Assembly (NCBI GenBank): GCA_963693285.1
Contig: OY848926.1
Coordinates: forward strand, 5,001-69,000
DNA length: 64,000 nt
Direction of reading: 5' to 3'
Source: Xestospongia muta
Lineage: Eukaryota; Porifera; Demospongiae; Haplosclerida; Petrosiidae
Position numbers and translations under genes: made by a program. Positions 24,171 through 40,000 of this stretch are shown in pieces. Every line of letters starts with the position of its first letter. Position 1 is the first letter of the stretch. The notes under the pieces were generated by a model. It ran no database searches. It was not told where the DNA came from and worked only from the letters and a program-made list of their open reading frames with translations.

Positions 24171-24330
24171 TAGGAAATTTTTATTGAATACATTCATTGT
24201 TTTATTGATGTAAACGAAAAGTTTATACTACACTTAAATGCCAAAAATGGCAAAAAAATGAAATTGCTTCGAATTTTTTATGATGATAGCTATATAGGTC
24301 CTTGTTAAGTAGAATAGTTGTTTGTGCTTA
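24171..24330. repeat. Insertion copy 2 joined to a half fold-back module
   Basis: The inserted sequence ('gaatacattcattgttttat') ends at about 24236. It joins directly to the right arm of a fold-back module (gccaaaaatggc ... 'gatagctatataggtcc'), so the palindrome and left arm are missing here. Confidence 0.7.
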
Positions 24331-27300
24331 GAAATGTTGTTAAAGTCAGTAAAAAAACCAAAACAACTTCATTAATTTACATGTACATTTACTAGTAGAA
24401 CAAAGGCCATTATATAAAGATTTTTTAAAGGATAATGCTACATTTTAGAGCAGTGATACAAATGTCACTTAACAAGGACCTATATAGCTATCATCACAAA
24501 ATATTTAAAGTAATTTCATTCTTTAAATTTGTTAGAAAAAGACAAAACAAATTCATTAATTTACATGTACATTTACTAGTAGAACAAAGGCCATTATATA
24601 AACATTTTTAAAAATATAACGCTATATTTTAGAGCTGTGATACTAATGTCACTTAACAAGAACCTATATAGCTATCCTCACAAAAAATTTGAAGTAATTT
24701 CATTCTTTAAAGTCTGTAAAAAAAACAAAATGCATTCATTAATTTACATGTACATTTTCTACTAGAACAAAGGGCATTATATAAAGATTTTTTAAAGGAT
24801 AATGCTACATTTTAGAGCAGTGATACTAATGTCACTTAACAAGGACCTATATAGCTATCATCTCAAAATATTTAAAGCGATTTCATTCTTTAAATTCTGT
24901 AAAAAAAGACAAAACGAATTCATTAATTTACATGTACATTTACTAGTAGAACAAAAGGCATTATATAAACATTTTTAAAAATATAATGCTACATTTTAGA
25001 GCTGTGATACTAATGTCACTTAACAAGGACCTATATAGCTATCATCATAAAAAAATTCAAGAGATTTCGTCACGTGGACCAAATTCTCAATTTATGGCTT
25101 GAAACCATGGACTATAGTCCATGGTCTCGAGCCAAAAATGGCAAAAAAATGAAATTGCTTCGAATTTTTTATGATGATAGCTATATAGGTCCTTGTTAAG
25201 TAGAATAGTTGTTTGTGCTTAGAAATGTTGTTAAAGTCAGTAAAAAAACCAAAACAAATTCATTAATTTACATGTACATTTACTAGTAGAACAAAGGCCA
25301 TTATATAAAGATTTTTTAAAGGATAATGCTACATTTTAGAGCAGTGATACTAATGTCACTTAACAAGGACCTATATAGCTATCATCACAAAATATTTAAA
25401 GTAATTTCATTCTTTAAATTTGTTAGAAAAAGACAAAACTAATTCATTAATTTACATGTACATTTACTAGTAGAACAAAGGCCATTATATAAACATTTTT
25501 AAAAATATAACGCTATATTTTAGAGCTGTGATACTAATGTCACTTAACAAGAACCTATATAGCTATCCTCACAAAAAATTTGAAGTAATTTCATTCTTTA
25601 AAGTCTGTAAAAAAAACAAAATGCATTCATTAATTTACATGTACATTTTCTACTAGAACAAAGGGCATTATATAAAGATTTTTTAAAGGATAATGCTACA
25701 TTTTAGAGCAGTGATACTAATGTCACTTAACAAGGACCTATATAGCTATCATCTCAAAATATTTAAAGCGATTTCATTCTTAAAATTCTGTAAAAAAATA
25801 CAAAACGAATTCATTAATTTACACGTACATTTACTAGTAGAACAAAAGGAATTATATAAAAATTTTTAAAAAGATAATGCTACATTTTAGAGCAGTGATA
25901 CTAATGTCATTTGACAAGGACCTATATAGCTATCATCACAAAAAATTTGAAGCAATTTCATTCTTTTAAGTCTGTAAAAAAAGACAAAAAGAATTCATTA
26001 ATTTACATGTACATCTACTAGTACAACAAAAGGAATTATATAAAAATTTTTAAAAGGATAATGCTACATTTTAGAGCTGTGATACTAATGTCACTTAACA
26101 AGGAACAATATAGCTATCATCAAAAAAAATTGAAGCAATTTCATTCTTTAAAGTCTGTAAAAAAAGACAAAATGCATTCATTAATTTACATGTACATTTA
26201 CTAGTAGAACAAAGGCCATTATATAAACATTTTTAAAAGGATAATGCTACATTTTAGAGCAATGATACTAATGTCACTTCACAAGAACCTATATAGCTAT
26301 CATCACAAAACATTTGAAGCAATTTCATTTTTTAAATTCGTTAAAAAAGACAAAAAGAGTTCATTAATTTACATGTACATTTACTAGTAGAACAAAGGCC
26401 ATTATATAAACATTTTTAAAAATATAACGCTATATTTTAGAGCTGTGATACTAATGTCACTTAACAAGGACCTATATAGCTATCATCACAAAATAATTTA
26501 AGTGATTTCATTCATTAAAGTCTATAAAAAAGACAAAACGAATTCATTAATTTACATGTATATTTACTAGTAGAACAAAGGCCATTATATAAAGATTTTT
26601 AAAAGAATAATGGTACATTTTAGAGCAGTGATACTAATGTCACTTAACAAGGACCTATATAGCTATCTTCATAAAAAATTTGAAGCAATTTCATTCTTTA
26701 AATTCGTTAAAAAAGACAAAACGAATTCATTAATTTACATGTACATTTACTAGTAGAACAAAAGGCATTATATAAACATTTTTAAAAATATAATGCTACA
26801 TTTTAGAGCTGTGATACTAATGTCACTTAACAAGGACCTATATAGCTATCATCATAAAAAAATTCAAGAGATTTCGTGACGTGGACCAAATTCTCAATTT
26901 TTGGCTTGAGACCATGGACTATAGTCCATGGTCTCGAGCCAAAAATGGCAAAAAAATGAAATTGCTTCGAATTTTTTATGATGATAGCTATATAGGTCCT
27001 TGTTAAGTAGAATAGTTGTTTGTGCTTAGAAATGTTGTTAAAGTCAGTAAAAAAACCAAAACAAATTCATTAATTTACATGTACATTTACTAGTAGAACA
27101 AAGGCCATTATATAAAGATTTTTTAAAGGATAATGCTACATTTTAGAGCAGTGATACTAATGTCACTTAACAAGGACCTATATAGCTATCATCACAAAAT
27201 ATTTAAAGTGATTTCATTCTTTAAATTCTGTAAAAAAAGACAAAACGAATTCATTAATTAGCACGTACATTTACTAGTAGAACAAAGGCCATTATATAAA

Positions 27301-30300
27301 AATTTTTAAAATGATAATACTACATTTTAGAGCAGTGATACTAATGTCATTTAACAAGGACCTATATAGCTATTATCAACAAAAAATATGAAGCAATTTC
27401 ATTCTTTAAATTTGTTAGAAAAAGACAAAACAAATTCATTAATTTACATGTACATTTACTAGTAGAACAAAGGCCATTATATAAAGATTTTTAAAAATAT
27501 AATGCTATATTTTAGAGCAGTGATACTAATGTCACTTAATAAAGACCAATACAGCTATCATCACAAAACATTTGAAGTAATTTCATTCTTTAAAGTCTGT
27601 AAAAAAAACAAAATGCATTCATTAATTTACATGTACATTTACTAGTAGAACAAAGGCCATTATATAAACATTTTTAAAAGAATAATGCTATATTTTAGAG
27701 CAGTAATACTAATGTCACTTAACAAGGACATATATAGCTATCAGTACAAAAAATTTGAAGCAATTTCATTATTTAAATTCGATAAAAAAAGGCAAAATGA
27801 ATTCATTAATTTACATGTACATTTACTAGTAGAACAAAGGCCATTATATTAACATTTTAGAAAATATAATGCTACATTTTAGAGCAATGATACTAATGTC
27901 ACTTAACAAGAACCTATATATTTATCATCAAAAAAATTTGAAGTAATTTCATTCTTTAAAGTCTGTAAAAAAAACAAAATGAATTCATTAATTTGCATGT
28001 ACATTTTCTACTAGAACAAAGGCCATTATATAAAAATTTTAAAAGGATAATGTTACATTTTAGAGTAGTGATACTTATGTCACTAAACAATGACCTTTAT
28101 AGCTATCATCACAAAAAATTTGAAGCAATTTCATTATTTAAATTTGTTAAAAAAAGACAAAATGAATTCATTAATTTACATGTACATTTACTAGTAGAAC
28201 AAAGGGCATTATATAAACATTTTTAAAAATATAATGCTACATTTTAGAGCTGTGATACTAATGTCACTTAACAAGGACCTATATAGCTATCATCATAAAA
28301 AAATTCAAGAGATTTCGTCACGTGGACCAAATTCTCAATTTTTGGCTTGAGACCATGGACTATAGTCCATGGTCTCGAGCCAAAAATAGCAAAAAAAGGA
28401 AATTGCTTCGAATTTTTTATGATGATAGCTATATAGGTCCTTGTTAAGTAGAATAGTTGTTTGTTCTTAGAAATGTTGTTAAAGTCAGTAAAAAAACCAA
28501 AACAAATTCATTAATTTACATGTACATTTACTAGTAGAACAAAGGGCATTATATAAAGATTTTTTAAAGGATAATGCTACATTTTAGAGCAGTGATACTA
28601 ATGTCACTCAACAAGGACCTATATAGCTATCATCACAAAATATTTAAAGTGATTTCATTCTTTAAATTCTGTAAAAAAAGACAAAACGAATTCATTAATT
28701 AGCACGTACATTTACTAGTAGAACAAAGGCCATTATATAAAAATTTTTAAAATGATAATACTACATTTTAGAGCAGTGATACTAATGTCATTTAACAAGG
28801 ACCTATATAGCTATTATCAACAAAAAATATGAAGCAATTTCATTCTTTAAATTTGTTAGAAAAAGACAAAACAAATTCATTAATTTACATGTACATTTAC
28901 TAGTAGAACAAAGGCCATTATATAAACATTTTTAAAAATATAACGCTATATTTTAGAGCTGTGATACTAATGTCACTTAACAAGAACCTATATAGCTATA
29001 CTCACAAAAAATTTGAAGTAATTTCATTCTTTAAAGTCTGTAAAAAAAACAAAATGAATTCATTAATTTGCATGTACATTTTCTACTAGAACAAAGGGCA
29101 TTATATAAACATTTTAAAAAGGATAATGCTACATTTTAGAGCAGTGATACTTATGTCACTTAACAAGGACCTATATAGCTATCATCACAAAAAATATGAA
29201 GCAATTTCATTCTTTAAATTTGTTAGAAAAAGACAAAACAAATTCATTAATTTACATGTACATTTACTAGTAGAACAAAGGCCATTATATAAAGATTTTT
29301 AAAAATATAATGCTACATTTTAGAGCTGTGATACTAATGTCACTTAACAAGAACCTATATAGCTATCATCACAAAAAATTTGAAGTAATTTCATTCTTTA
29401 AAGTCTGTAAAAAAAACAAAACGAATTCATTAATTAGCACGTACATTTACTAGTAGAACAAAGGCCATTATATAAAAATTTTTAAAATGATAATACTACA
29501 TTTTAGAGCAATGATACTAATGTCATTTAACAAGGACCTATATAGCTATTATCAACAAAAAATATGAAGCAATTTCATTCTTTAAATTTGTTAGAAAAAG
29601 ACAAAACAAATTCATTAATTTACATGTACATTTACTAGTAGAACAAAGGCCATTATATAAAGATTTTTAAAAATATAATGCTATATTTTAGAGCAGTGAT
29701 ACTAATGTCACTTAATAAAGACCAATACAGCTATCATCACAAAACATTTGAAGTAATTTCATTCTTTAAAGTCTGTAAAAAAAACAAAATGCATTCATTA
29801 ATTTACATGTACATTTACTAGTAGAACAAAGGCCATTATATAAACATTTTTAAAAGAATATTGCTATATTTTAGAGCAGTAATACTAATGTCACTTAACA
29901 AGGACATATATAGCTATCAGTACAAAAAATTTGAAGCAATTTCATTATTTAAATTCGATAAAAAAAGGCAAAATGAATTCATTAATTTACATGTACATTT
30001 ACTAGTAGAACAAAGGCCATTATATTAACATTTTAGAAAATATAATGCTACATTTTAGAGCAGTAATACTAATGTCACTTAACAAGGACATATATAGCTA
30101 TCAGTACAAAAAATTTGAAGCAATTTCATTCTTTAAATTTGTTAAAAAAAGACAAAATGAATTCATTAATTTACATGTACATTTACTAGTAGAACAAAGG
30201 AATTATATAAAAATTTTTAAAAGGATAATGCTATATTTTAGAGCAGTGATACTAATGTCATTTGACAGAGACCTATATAGCTATCATCACAAAAAATTTG

Positions 30301-30520
30301 GAGCAATTTCATTCTTTAAAGTCTGTAAAAAAGACAAAATGAATTCATTAATTTACATGTACATTTACTAGTAGAACAAAAGGCATTATATAAACATTTT
30401 TAAAAATATAATGCTACATTTTAGAGCTGTGATACTAATGTCACTTAACAAGGACTTATATAGCTATCATCATAAAAAAATTCAAGAGATTTCGTCACGT
30501 GGACCAAATTCTCAATTTTT

Positions 30521-30562
30521 GGCTTGAGACCATGGACTATATATAGTCCATGGTCTCGAGCC
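30521..30562. repeat. Fold-back core with expanded centre (42 bp)
   Basis: The centre reads gactatatatagtc instead of gactatagtc, so four bases (TATA) are added symmetrically. The identical variant is at 36967-37008. Confidence 0.9.
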
Positions 30563-33500
30563 AAAAATGGCAAAAAAATGAAATTGCTTCGAATTTTTTA
30601 TGATGATAGCTATATAGGTCCTTGTTAAGTAGAATAGTTGTTTGTGCTTAGAAATGTTGTTAAAGTCAGTAAAAAAACCAAAACAAATTCATTAATTTAC
30701 ATGTACATTTACTAGTAGAACAAAGGCCATTATATAAAGATTTTTTAAAGGATAATGCTACATTTTAGAGCAGTGATACTAATGTCACTTAACAAGGACC
30801 TATATAGCTATCATCACAAAATATTTAAAGTGATTTCATTCTTTAAATTCTGTAAAAAAAGACAAAACGAATTCATTAATTAGCACGTACATTTACTAGT
30901 AGAACAAAGGCCATTATATAAAAATTTTTAAAATGATAATACTACATTTTAGAGCAGTGATACTAATGTCATTTAACAGGACCTATATAGCTATTATCAC
31001 AAAAAATATGAAGCAATTTCATTCTTTAAATTTGTTAGAAAAAGACAAAACAAATTCATTAATTTACATGTACATTTACTAGTAGAACAAAGGCCATTAT
31101 ATAAACATTTTTAAAAATATAACGCTATATTTTAGAGCTGTGATACTAATGTCACTTAACAAGAACCTATATAGCTATCATCACAAAAAATATGAAGCAA
31201 TTTCATCTTTTAAAGTCTGTAAAAAAAAACAAAATGAATTCATTAATTTAAATGAACATTTACTAGTAGAACAAAGGCCATTATATAAAAATTTTAAAAG
31301 GATAATGTTACATTTTAGAGTAGTGATACTTATGTCACTAAACAAAAAATTTGAAGCAATTTCATTCTTTAAATTTGTTAAAAAAGACAAAATGTATTCA
31401 TTAATTTACATGTACATTTACTAGTAGAACAAAGGGCATTATATAAACATTTTTAAAAATATAATGCTACATTTTAGAGCTGTGATACTAATGTCACTTA
31501 ACAAGGACCTATATAGCTATCATCATAAAAAAATTCAAGATTTTTCGTCACGTGGACCAAATTCTCAATTTTTAGTTTGAGACCATGGACTATAGTCCAT
31601 GGTCTCGAGCCAAAAATGGCAAAAAAATGAAATTGCTTCGAATTTTTTATGATGATAGCTATATAGGTCCTTGTTAAGTAGAATAGTTGTTTGTGCTTAG
31701 AAATGTTGTTAAAGTCAGTAAAAAAACCAAAACAAATTCATTAATTTACATGTACATTTACTAGTAGAACAAAGGCCATTATATAAAGATTTTTTAAAGG
31801 ATAATGCTACATTTTAGAGCAGTGATACTAATGTCACTTAACAAGGACCTATATAGCTATCATCACAAAATATTTATAGTGATTTCATTCTTTAAATTCT
31901 GTAAAAAAAGACAAAACGAATTCATTAATTAGCACGTACATTTACTAGTAGAACAAAGGCCATTATATAAAAATTTTTAAAATGATAATACTACATTTTA
32001 GAGCAGTGATACTAATGTCATTTAACAAGGACCTATATAGCTATTATCACAAAAAATATGAAGCAATTTTATTATTTAAATTTGTTAGAAAAAAACAAAA
32101 TGAATTCATTAATTTGCATGTACATTTACTAGTAGAACAAAGGCCATTATATTAACATTTTAGAAAATATAGTGCTACATTTTAGAGCAATGATACTAAT
32201 GTCACTTAACAAGAACCTATATATTTATCATCAAAAAAAATTTGAAGTAATTTCATTCTTTAAAGTCTGTAAAAAAAACAAAATGAATTCATTAATTTAA
32301 ATGAACATTTACTAGTAGAACAAAGGCCATTATATAAAAATTTTAAAAGGATAATGTTACATTTTAGAGTAGTGATACTTATGTCACTAAACAATGACCT
32401 TTATAGCTATCATCACAAAAAATTTGAAGCAATTTCATTCTTTAAATTTGTTAAAAAAAGACAAAATGAATTCATTAATTTACATGTACATTTACTAGTA
32501 GAACAAAGGGAATTATATAAAAATTTTTAAAAGGATAATGCTATATTTTAGAGCAGTGATACTAATGTCATTTGACAAAGACCTATATAGCTATCATCAC
32601 AAAAAAATTGGAGCAATTTCATTCTTTAAAGTCTGTAAAAAAGACAAAATGAATTCATTAATTTACATGTACATTTACTAGTAGAACAAAAGGCATTATA
32701 TAAACATTTTTAAAAATATAATGCTACATTTTAGAGCTGTGATACTAATGTCACTTAACAAGGACTTATATAGCTATCATCATAAAAAAATTCAAGAGAT
32801 TTCGTCACGTGGACCAAATTCTCAATTTTTGGCTTGAGACCATGGACTATAGTCCATGGTCTCGAGCCAAAAATGGCAAAAAAATGAAATTGCTTCGAAT
32901 TTTTTATGATGATAGCTATATAGGTCCTTGTTAAGTAGAATAGTTGTTTGTGCTTAGAAATGTTGTTAAAGTCAGTAAAAAAACCAAAACAAATTCATTA
33001 ATTTACATGTACATTTACTAGTAGAACAAAGGCCATTATATAAAGATTTTTTAAAGGATAATGCTACATTTTAGAGCAGTGATACTAATGTCACTTAACA
33101 AGGACCTATATAGCTATCATCACAAAATATTTAAAGTGATTTCATTCTTTAAATTCTGTAAAAAAAGACAAAACGAATTCATTAATTAGCACGTACATTT
33201 ACTAGTAGAACAAAGGCCATTATATAAAAATTTTTAAAATGATAATACTACATTTTAAAGCAGTGATACTAAGTTCATTTAACAGGACCTATATAGCTAT
33301 TATCACAAAAAATATGAAGCAATTTCATTCTTTAAATTTGTTAGAAAAAGACAAAACAAATTCATTAATTTACATGTACATTTACTAGTAGAACAAAGGC
33401 CATTATATAAAGATTTTTAAAAATATAATGCTATATTTTAGAGCAGTGATACTAATGTCACTTAATAAAGACCAATACAGCTATCATCACAAAACATTTG

Positions 33501-36500
33501 AAGTAATTTCATTCTTTAAAGTCTGTAAAAAAAACAAAATGAATTCATTAATTTAAATGAACATTTACTAGTAGAACAAAGGCCATTATATAAAAATTTT
33601 AAAAGGATAATGTTACATTTTAGAGTAGTGATACTTATGTCACTAAACAATGACCTTTATAGCTATCATCACAAAAAATTTGAAGCAATTTCATTCTTTA
33701 AATTTGTTAAAAAAAGACAAAATGAATTCATTAATTTACATGTACATTTACTAGTAGAACAAAGGAATTCTATAAAAATTTTTAAAAGGATAATGCTATA
33801 TTTTAGAGCAGTGATACTAATGTCATTTGACAAAGACCTATATAGCTATCATCACAAAAAATTTGGAGCAATTTCATTCTTTAAAGTCTGTAAAAAAGAC
33901 AAAATGAATTCATTAATTTACATGTACATTTACTAGTAGAACAAAAGGCATTATATAAACATTTTTAAAAATATAATGCTACATTTTAGAGCTGTGATAC
34001 TAATGTCACTTAACAAGGACTTATATAGCTATCATCATAAAAAAATTCAAGAGATTTCGTCACGTGGACCAAATTCTCAATTTTTGGCTTGAGACCATGG
34101 ACTATAGTCCATGGTCTCGAGCCAAAAATGGCAAAAAAATGAAATTGCTTCGAATTTTTTATGATGATAGCTATATAGGTCCTTGTTAAGTAGAATAGTT
34201 GTTTGTGCTTAGAAATGTTGTTAAAGTCAGTAAAAAAACCAAAACAAATTCATTAATTTACATGTACATTTACTAGTAGAACAAAGGCCATTATATAAAG
34301 ATTTTTTAAAGGATAATGCTACATTTTAGAGCAGTGATACTAATGTCACTTAACAAGGACCTATATAGCTATCATCACAAAATATTTAAAGTGATTTCAT
34401 TCTTTAAATTCTGTAAAAAAAGACAAAACGAATTCATTAATTAGCACGTACATTTACTAGTAGAACAAAGGCCATTATATAAAAATTTTTAAAATGATAA
34501 TACTACATTTTAGAGCAGTGATACTAATGTCACTTAACAAGGACCTATATAGCTATCATCACAAAATATTTAAAGTGATTTCATTCTTTAAATTTGTTAG
34601 AAAAAGACAAAACAAATTCATTAATTTACATGTACATTTACTAGTAGAACAAAGGCCATTATATAAACATTTTTAAAAATATAACGCTATATTTTAGAGC
34701 TGTGATACTAATGTCACTTAACAAGAACCTATATAGCTATACTCACAAAAAATTTAAAGTAATTTCATTCTTTAAAGTCTGTAAAAAAAACAAAATGAAT
34801 TCATTAATTTGCATGTACATTTACTAGTAGAACAAAGGCCATTATATTAACATTTTAGAAAATATAGTGCTACATTTTAGAGCAATGATACTAATGTCAC
34901 TTAACAAGAACCTATATATTTATCATCAAAAAAAATTTGAAGTAATTTCATTCTTTAAAGTCTGTAAAAAAACAAAATGAATTCATTAATTTAAATGAAC
35001 ATTTACTAGTAGAACAAAGGCCATTATATAAAAATTTTAAAAGGATAATGTTACATTTTAGAGTAGTGATACTTATGTCACTAAACAATGACCTTTATAG
35101 CTATCATCACAAAAAATTTGAAGCAATTTCATTCTTTAAATTTGTTAAAAAAAGACAAAATGAATTCATTAATTTACATGTACATTTACTAGAAGAACAA
35201 AGGGCATTATATAAACATTTTTAAAAATATAATGCTACATTTTAGAGCTGTGATACTAATGTCACTTAACAAGGACCTATATAGCTATCATCATAAAAAA
35301 ATTCAAGAGATTTCGTCACGTGGACCAAATTCTCAATTTTTGGCTTGAGACCATGGACTATAGTCCATGGTCTCGAGCCAAAAATGGCAAAAAAATGAAA
35401 TTGCTTCGAATTTTTTATGATGATAGCTATATAGGTCCTTGTTAAGTAGAATAGTTGTTTGTGCTTAGAAATGTTGTTAAAGTCAGTAAAAAAACCAAAA
35501 CAAATTCATTAATTTACATGTACATTTACTAGTAGAACAAAGGCCATTATATAAAGATTTTTTAAAGGATAATGCTACATTTTAGAGCAGTGATACTAAT
35601 GTCACTTAACAAGGACCTATATAGCTATCATCACAAAATATTTATAGTGATTTCATTCTTTAAATTCTGTAAAAAAAGACAAAACGAATTCATTAATTAG
35701 CACGTACATTTACTAGTAGAACAAAGGCCATTATATAAAAATTTTAAAAGGATAATGTTACATTTTAGAGTAGTGATACTTATGTCACTAAACAATGACC
35801 TTTATAGCTATCATCACCAAAAATTTGAAGCAATTTCATTCTTTAAATTTGTTAAAAAAAGACAAAATGAATTCATTAATTTACATGTACATTTACTAGT
35901 AGAACAAAGGGCATTATATAAACATTTTTAAAAATATAATGCTACATTTTAGAGCAATGATACTAATGTCACTTAATAAAGACCAATACAGCTATCATCA
36001 CAAAACATTTGAAGTAATTTCATTCTTTAAAGTCTGTAAAAAAAACCAAAATGCATTCATTAATTTACATGTACATTTACTAGTAGAACAAAGGCCATTA
36101 TATAAACATTTTTAAAAGAATAATGCTATATTTTAGAGCAGTAATACTAATGTCACTTAACAAGGACATATATAGCTATCAGTACAAAAAATTTCAAGCA
36201 ATTTCATTATTTAAATTCGTTAAAAAAAGACAAAATGAATTCATTAATTTACATGTACATTTACTAGTAGAACAAAGGCCATTATATTAACATTTTAGAA
36301 AATATAATGCTACATTTTAGAGCAATGATACTAATGTCACTTAACAAGAACCTATATATTTATCATCAAAAAAAATTTGAAGTAATTTCATTCTTTAAAG
36401 TCTGTAAAAAAAAACAAAATGAATTCATTAATTTAAATGAACATTTACTAGTAGAACAAAGGCCATTATATAAAAATTTTAAAAGGATAATGTTACATTT

Positions 36501-36966
36501 TAGAGTAGTGATACTTATGTCACTAAACAATGACCTTTATAGCTATCATCACAAAAAATTTGAAGCAATTTCATTCTTTAAATTTCTTAAAAAAAGACAA
36601 AATGAATTCATTAATTTACATGTACATTTACTAGTAGAACAAAGGGAATTATATAAAAATTTTTAAAAGGATAATGCTATATTTTAGAGCAGTGATACTA
36701 ATGTCATTTGACAGAGACCTATATAGCTATCATCACAAAAAATTTGGAGCAATTTCATTCTTTAAAGTCTGTAAAAAAGACAAAATGAATTCATTAATTT
36801 ACATGTACATTTACTAGTAGAACAAAAGGCATTATATAAACATTTTTAAAAATATAATGCTACATTTTAGAGCTGTGATACTAATGTCACTTAACAAGGA
36901 CTTATATAGCTATCATCATAAAAAAATTCAAGAGATTTCGTCACGTGGACCAAATTCTCAATTTTT

Positions 36967-37008
36967 GGCTTGAGACCATGGACTATATATAGTCCATGGT
37001 CTCGAGCC
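36967..37008. repeat. Fold-back core with expanded centre, second instance
   Basis: The same 4-bp central TATA expansion as at 30521. The monomers just upstream of both are also shared (a 'tttgacagagacctatatag' variant near 30262 and 36708), so both probably come from one duplication or conversion event. Confidence 0.88.
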
Positions 37009-40000
37009 AAAAATGGCAAAAAAATGAAATTGCTTCGAATTTTTTATGATGATAGCTATATAGGTCCTTGTTAAGTAGAATAGTTGTTTGTGCTTAGAAA
37101 TGTTGTTAAAGTCAGTAAAAAAACCAAAACAAATTCATTAATTTACATGTACATTTACTAGTAGAACAAAGGCCATTATATAAAGATTTTTTAAAGGATA
37201 ATGCTACATTTTAGAGCAGTGATACTAATGTCACTTAACAAGGACCTATATAGCTATCATCACAAAATATTTAAAGTGATTTCATTCTTTAAATTCTGTA
37301 AAAAAAGACAAAACGAATTCATTAATTAGCACGTACATTTACTAGTAGAACAAAGGCCATTATATAAAAATTTTTAAAATGATAATACTACATTTTAGAG
37401 CAGTGATACTAATGTCATTTAACAAGGACCTATATAGCTATTATCAACAAAAAATATGAAGCAATTTCATTCTTTAAATTTGTTAGAAAAAGACAAAACA
37501 AATTCATTAATTTACATGTACATTTACTAGTAGAACAAAGGCCATTATATAAACATTTTTAAAAATATAACGCTATATTTTAGAGCTGTGATACTAATGT
37601 CACTTAACAAGAACCTATATAGCTATACTCACAAAAAATTTGAAGTAATTTCATTCTTTAAAGTCTGTAAAAAAAACAAAATGAATTCATTAATTTACAT
37701 GTACATTTACTAGTAGAACAAAGGGCATTATATAAAGATTTTTAAAAATATAATGCTACATTTTAGAGCAGTGATACTAATGTCACTTAATAAAGACCAA
37801 AACAGCTATCATCACAAAACATTTGAAGTAATTTCATTCTTTAAAGTCTGTAAAAAAAACAAAATGCATTCATTAATTTACATATACATTTACTAGTAGA
37901 ACAAAGGCCATTATATAAACATTTTTAAAAGAATAATGCTATATTTTAGAGCAGTAATACTAATGTCACTTAACAAGGACATATATAGCTATACTCACAA
38001 AAAATTTGAAGTAATTTCATTCTTTAAAGTCTGTAAAAAAAACAAAATGCATTCATTAATTTACATGTACATTTTCTACTAGAACAAAAGGCATTATATA
38101 AAGATTTTTTAAAGGATAATGCTACATTTTAGAGCAGTGATACTAATGTCACTTAACAAGGACCTATATAGCTATCATCTCAAAATATTTAAAGCGATTT
38201 CATTCTTTAAATTCTGTAAAAAAAGACAAAACGAATTCATTAATTTACATGTACATTTACTAGTAGAACAAAGGCCATTATATAAAAATTTTTAAAAAGA
38301 TAATGCTACATTTTAGAGCAGTGATACTAATGTCATTTGACAAGGACCTATATAGCTATCATCACAAAAAATTTGAAGCAATTTCATTCTTTTAAGTCTG
38401 TAAAAAAAGACAAAACGAATTCATTAATTTACACGTACATTTACTAGTAGAACAAAGGCCATTATATAAAATTTTTTAAAATAATAATGCTACATTTTAG
38501 AGCTGTGATACTAATGTCACTTAACAAGGACCTATATAGCTATCTTCATAAAAAATTTGAAGCAATTTCATTCTTTAAATTCGTTAAAAAAGACAAAAAG
38601 AATTCATTAATTTACATGTACATCTACTAGTAGAACAAAAGGAATTATATAAAAATTTTTAAAAGGATAATGCTACATTTTAGAGCTGTGTTACTAATGT
38701 CACTTAACAAGGAACAATATAGCTATCATAAAAAAAAAATTGAAGCAATTTCATTCTTTAAAGTCTGTAAAAAAAGACAAAATGCATTCATTAATTTACA
38801 TGTACATTTACTAGTAGAACAAAGGCAATTATATAAACATTTTTAAAAGGATAATGCTATATTTTAGAGCAATGATACTAATGTCACTTAACAAGAACCT
38901 ATATAGCTATCATCACAAAACATTTGAAGCAATTTCATTTTTTAAATTCGTTAAAAAAGACAAAAAGAGTTCATTAATTTACATGTACATTTACTAGTAG
39001 AACAAAGGCCATTATATAAACATTTTTAAAAATATAACGCTATATTTTAGAGCTGTGATACTAATGTCACTTAACAAGGACCTATATAGCTATCTTCATA
39101 AAAAATTTGAAGCAATTTCATTCTTTAAATTCGTTAAAAAAGACAAAATGAATTCATTAATTTACATGTACATTTACTAGTAGAACAAAGGGCATTATAT
39201 AAACATTTTTAAAAATATAATGCTATATTTTAGAGCTGTGATACTAATGTCACTTAACAAGGACTTATATAGCTATCATCATAAAAAAATTCAAGAGATT
39301 TCGTCACGTGGACCAAATTCTCAATTTTTTGCTTGAGACCATGGACTATAGTCCATGGTCTCGAGCCAAAAATGGCAAAAAATGAAATTGCTTCGAATTT
39401 TTTATGATGATAGCTATATAGGTCCTTGTTAAGTAGAATAGTTGTTTGTGCTTAGAAATGTTGTTAAAGTCAGTAAAAAAAACCAAAACAAATTCATTAA
39501 TTTACATGTACATTTACTAGTAGAACAAAGGCCATTATATAAAGATTTTTTAAAGGATAATGCTACATTTTAGAGCAGTGATACTAATGTCACTTAACAA
39601 GGACCTATATAGCTATCATCACAAAATATTTAAAGTGATTTCATTCTTTAAATTCTGTAAAAAAAGACAAAACGAATTCATTAATTAGCACGTACATTTA
39701 CTAGTAGAACAAAGGGCATTATATAAAAATTTTTAAAATGATAATACTACATTTTAGAGCAGTGATACTAATGTCATTTAACAAGGACCTATATAGCTAT
39801 TATCAACAAAAAATACGAAGCAATTTCATTCTTTAAATTTGTTAGAAAAAGACAAAACAAATTCATTAATTTACATGTACATTTACTAGTAGAACAAAGG
39901 CCATTATTTAAACATTTTTAAAAATATAACGCTATATTTTAGAGCTGTGATACTAATGTCACTTAACAAGAACCTATATAGCTATACTCACAAAAAATTT

